Positions 33,267 through 35,533 of a stretch of 35,533 nt of DNA are shown here, piece by piece; position 1 is the first letter of the stretch, and each line of letters opens with the position of its first letter. Position numbers and translations under genes: made by a program. The notes below the pieces were generated by a model. It saw nothing but the letters and a program-made list of their open reading frames with translations. It was not told the DNA's origin and did not search any database. This DNA is from Oscillospiraceae bacterium (GTDB lineage: Bacteria; Bacillota; Clostridia; Oscillospirales; Ruminococcaceae). The stretch lies in the NCBI GenBank assembly GCA_020024475.1, contig JAHHTS010000018.1:1-35533 (forward strand). Reading direction: 5' to 3'.

Positions 33267-35171
33267 ATGATGATTAAAGTTACACTTAAAGATGGCTCAG
33301 TAAAAGAATTTGAAAATTCATTGAGCTATGCAGAAATTGCAAAATCAATTAGTCCAAGACTTTTGGAAAAAGCAACATGTGCAAAAGTTAATGGAGAAAT
33401 CAGAGACCTTCGTGATGTATGTAATGGAGATATAAATCTTGAAATCCTTACATTTGATGATAAAGAAGGTAAAAAAGCATTCTGGCATACAGCAAGTCAT
33501 GTAATGGCACAAGCAATTTTGAAATTTATCCCAGATGCAAAACTTACAATTGGACCGGCGGTTGATAATGGATTCTACTATGATATTGACACAGATGTTA
33601 ATATCGATGATGAAATGATAGCTAAGATAGAAGCTGAATTTAAATCATTAGTAAAAAATGGTAGTGAAATTAAGCGTTACACACTTTCAAGAGAAGAAGC
33701 ATTAGCTAAATTTCCTAAAAATGAGTATAAACAAGAACTTATAAATGAATTGCCTGAAGGCGAAGAAATTTCATTTTATGAACAAGAAGGCTTTGTTGAC
33801 CTATGTGCAGGCCCACACCTTATGAGTATTTCGCCAATCGGTGCTTTCAAAGTCATGAGTGTTGCGGGTGCATATTGGAGAGGCAATAGTGATAACAAAA
33901 TGCTTAAGCGCGTTTATGGTGTTGCATTTCCTAAAAATAAACAGCTTGAAGAGTATCTCTATATTCTTGAAGAAGCTAAAAAGCGTGACCACAGAAAATT
34001 AGGTAAAGAACTTAGATTTTTCGAAATGGTTGATGAGGGACCAGGCTTCCCATTCTTTCTTCCAAACGGCATGATTGTTTACAATGCACTTTTGGATTAT
34101 TGGAGAGAGATTCATAAACGCGAAGGATATGTTGAAATTTCCACACCTATTATTCTTAATAGACAACTTTGGGAAACATCAGGCCACTGGGATCATTATA
34201 AAGATAATATGTACTTTACAAAAATTGATGGTGGTGACTACGCAGTTAAACCAATGAACTGTCCAGGTGGTATGCTTGTTTACAAAATGGAACCACATTC
34301 ATACCGTGATTTACCGATGAGAATTGCTGAAATTGGACTTGTTCATCGACATGAATTGTCAGGTGCACTTAATGGACTTATGCGTGTAAGATGTTTCCAT
34401 CAAGATGATGCTCATATTTTTATGACAAAAGAACAGATTCGTGATGAAATTAAAGGCGTTGTAAGACTTTTTGATGAAGTTTATGGCATGTTTGGTTTAA
34501 CATATCATGCAGAATTGTCAACAAGACCAGAAGATTCAATGGGTTCAGATGAAGATTGGGAAATTGCAACAAATGGTCTTCGTGGGGCATTGGAAGAAAT
34601 AGGTTTGCCTTATATTGTTAATGAAGGCGATGGAGCATTTTATGGTCCAAAAATTGATTTTCACCTTAATGATGCCCTTGGTAGAACTTGGCAATGCGGT
34701 ACAATACAGCTGGATATGCAGATGCCAGAACGCTTCCAGCTGGAATATGTTGGTTCAGATGGTGAAAAACATCGCCCGGTAATGATTCATCGTGTTGCAT
34801 ACGGCTCAATTGAAAGATTTATAGGTATTCTTATTGAACATTTTGCTGGTGCATTTCCAACATGGCTTGCTCCTGTGCAGGTGGTAGTTATTCCAGTTGC
34901 TGAAGCACATAAAAATTATGCTAATGAAGTGCTTAAAAAACTTGAGGCTGTAGGTATCCGTGCAAAAGTTGACGATAGGAACGAAAAAATGGGTTATAGA
35001 ATCAGAGAGAATCAGCTACAGAAAGTTCCTTATATGTTGATTGTTGGCGATAAGGAAGCTTCAGATAACGCTGTCTCAGTTCGTGCTAGAAAAGAAAATC
35101 TTGATGGTGTAATGCCAGTTGATGAATTTGTGAACTATGTTGTAGAAGAAATTAAAGAACGCCGACTATAA
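33267..35171 (+). CDS. thrS: Threonyl-tRNA synthetase
   Basis: A 634-residue class II synthetase. TGS domain (about residues 1-62), editing/SAD domain with HTASHVMAQA (about 73-82) and the CAGPH motif (about 183-187), which together hold the zinc-like editing site against seryl-tRNA, then the catalytic core with KPMNCPGGMLVYK (zinc Cys) and RCFHQDDAHIF (motif 2), and a C-terminal anticodon-binding domain (about 535-630). Full length. Two adjacent ATG codons (33267, 33270) are possible; AAAGGG suits the second slightly better. Controlled by the T-box leader upstream. Confidence 0.98.
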   Translation: MMIKVTLKDGSVKEFENSLSYAEIAKSISPRLLEKATCAKVNGEIRDLRDVCNGDINLEILTFDDKEGKKAFWHTASHVMAQAILKFIPDAKLTIGPAVDNGFYYDIDTDVNIDDEMIAKIEAEFKSLVKNGSEIKRYTLSREEALAKFPKNEYKQELINELPEGEEISFYEQEGFVDLCAGPHLMSISPIGAFKVMSVAGAYWRGNSDNKMLKRVYGVAFPKNKQLEEYLYILEEAKKRDHRKLGKELRFFEMVDEGPGFPFFLPNGMIVYNALLDYWREIHKREGYVEISTPIILNRQLWETSGHWDHYKDNMYFTKIDGGDYAVKPMNCPGGMLVYKMEPHSYRDLPMRIAEIGLVHRHELSGALNGLMRVRCFHQDDAHIFMTKEQIRDEIKGVVRLFDEVYGMFGLTYHAELSTRPEDSMGSDEDWEIATNGLRGALEEIGLPYIVNEGDGAFYGPKIDFHLNDALGRTWQCGTIQLDMQMPERFQLEYVGSDGEKHRPVMIHRVAYGSIERFIGILIEHFAGAFPTWLAPVQVVVIPVAEAHKNYANEVLKKLEAVGIRAKVDDRNEKMGYRIRENQLQKVPYMLIVGDKEASDNAVSVRARKENLDGVMPVDEFVNYVVEEIKERRL

Positions 35172-35180
35172 TACACTAAA

Positions 35181-35218
35181 AATATAGCTTCTTGTTTAAA
35201 CAAGAAGCTATATTTTTA
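35181..35218 (+). terminator. Terminator of thrS
   Basis: Perfect 14-base arms (35181-35194, 35201-35214), loop TTTAAA, then U-run. Confidence 0.92.
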
Positions 35219-35226
35219 TAATAATG

Positions 35227-35281
35227 TATAAAAATAATAAAACTTTTTGAATAAAGTGTTGACAAAAGTAAAATCTATTGT
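35227..35281 (+). repeat. 55-base direct repeat, copy 1 (tRNA promoter region)
   Basis: Identical to 35479-35533. It contains the TTGACA (35259-35264) of the tRNA-Lys promoter; TATAAT follows at 35282-35287 after a 17-base spacer. Confidence 0.95.
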
Positions 35282-35322
35282 TATAATAATAAAGCTGTGT
35301 AGGACAACAGCTGAAAAGGTGA

Positions 35323-35398
35323 GAGCTATTAGCTCAGTTGGCAGAGCACCTGACTTTTAATCAGGGTGTCCGGAGTTCGAATCTCCGATAGCTCACCA
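35323..35398 (+). tRNA. tRNA-Lys (UUU)
   Basis: A 76-base cloverleaf with acceptor GAGCTAT/ATAGCTC, D-arm AGCTCAGTTGGCAGAGC, anticodon stem CCTGA/TCAGG with loop CTTTTAA (anticodon TTT), T-arm CCGGAGTTCGAATCTCCG and an encoded CCA end. Own promoter upstream and terminator at 35401-35437. Confidence 0.98.
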
Positions 35399-35400
35399 TA

Positions 35401-35437
35401 AAAAGTCACTCAGGATTGAGTGGCTTTTTTATTTTTT
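35401..35437 (+). terminator. Terminator of tRNA-Lys
   Basis: AAAAGTCACTCA pairs with TGAGTGGCTTTT (one G-U) across GGAT, then U-run. Confidence 0.88.
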
Positions 35438-35478
35438 ATGATATAATTATTCATTTTTTAGTTACTATTCAAAGAGAA

Positions 35479-35533
35479 TATAAAAATAATAAAACTTTTT
35501 GAATAAAGTGTTGACAAAAGTAAAATCTATTGT
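35479..35533 (+). repeat. 55-base direct repeat, copy 2 (promoter cut by window end)
   Basis: Exact second copy of 35227-35281, with TTGACA at 35511-35516. The window ends exactly where the -10 box would begin, so a second tRNA unit probably follows. Confidence 0.95.

Noticed and set aside
1-35533. CRISPR array, insertion sequence, prophage or toxin-antitoxin system
   Set aside because: No regularly spaced repeats, transposase, integrase, phage or toxin-like reading frames were seen; the only exact long repeat is the duplicated tRNA promoter.

Overview
The window is AT-rich DNA from a low-GC, spore-forming Firmicute, most likely a member of the Clostridia. The evidence is a SpoIVB sporulation peptidase, a threonyl-tRNA synthetase controlled by a T-box, RNase Y, DUF1292 and XpaC/TelA genes, strong GGAGG-type ribosome sites and many U-tailed hairpin terminators. 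All calls come from reading the sequence and translations. No database search was run.

Layout. 1-2300 (minus): a degenerate LytR-CpsA-Psr-like envelope protein and spoIVB, whose promoter looks forespore-specific. 2349-5646 (plus): a promoter-terminator unit that may be a small RNA, then an xpaC-telA-TPM membrane-stress operon. 6007-8655 (plus): a three-gene ABC importer of the nitrate/sulfonate/thiamine-precursor type, with a perfect 14-bp palindrome at its probable transcription start. 8659-10143: a GT-C-type membrane glycosyltransferase. 10183-11560 (minus): DUF1292 protein, a GC-richer multi-hairpin structured RNA ending in a terminator, and tcdA. 11720-14998 (plus): cyclophilin lipoprotein, DegV lipid-binding protein and cardiolipin synthase.

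15389-21160 is the most distinctive block: three paralogous APC-family amino-acid permeases in tandem, separated by long AT-rich regulatory gaps with terminators, followed by ridA (reactive imine/enamine deaminase), which has a perfect 16-bp palindrome just after its -10 box. A family-2 glycosyltransferase (plus), an Lrp/AsnC regulator (minus) and hflX (minus) follow. An Lrp-type regulator near amino-acid transporters is suggestive, but no direct link can be shown here.

24446-27526: a zinc-ribbon membrane protein, then feoA-feoB and a 45-residue Cys-rich membrane protein for ferrous iron uptake. 28093-30737: Asp/Glu racemase, a PNPOx-like flavin protein, and a short glutamate-synthase small-subunit-like oxidoreductase. 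31175-35437: RNase Y (minus) and T-box-thrS (plus) fire from back-to-back promoters. A tRNA-Lys(UUU) follows. Its 55-bp promoter region is repeated exactly at the right edge of the window, which suggests another tRNA gene just outside.

I found no CRISPR array, insertion sequence, prophage or clear defence system. The best candidates for undescribed biology are the structured RNA before tcdA, the small-RNA-like unit at 2349-2520, the permease/ridA block with its palindromes, and the degenerate LCP-like protein beside spoIVB.
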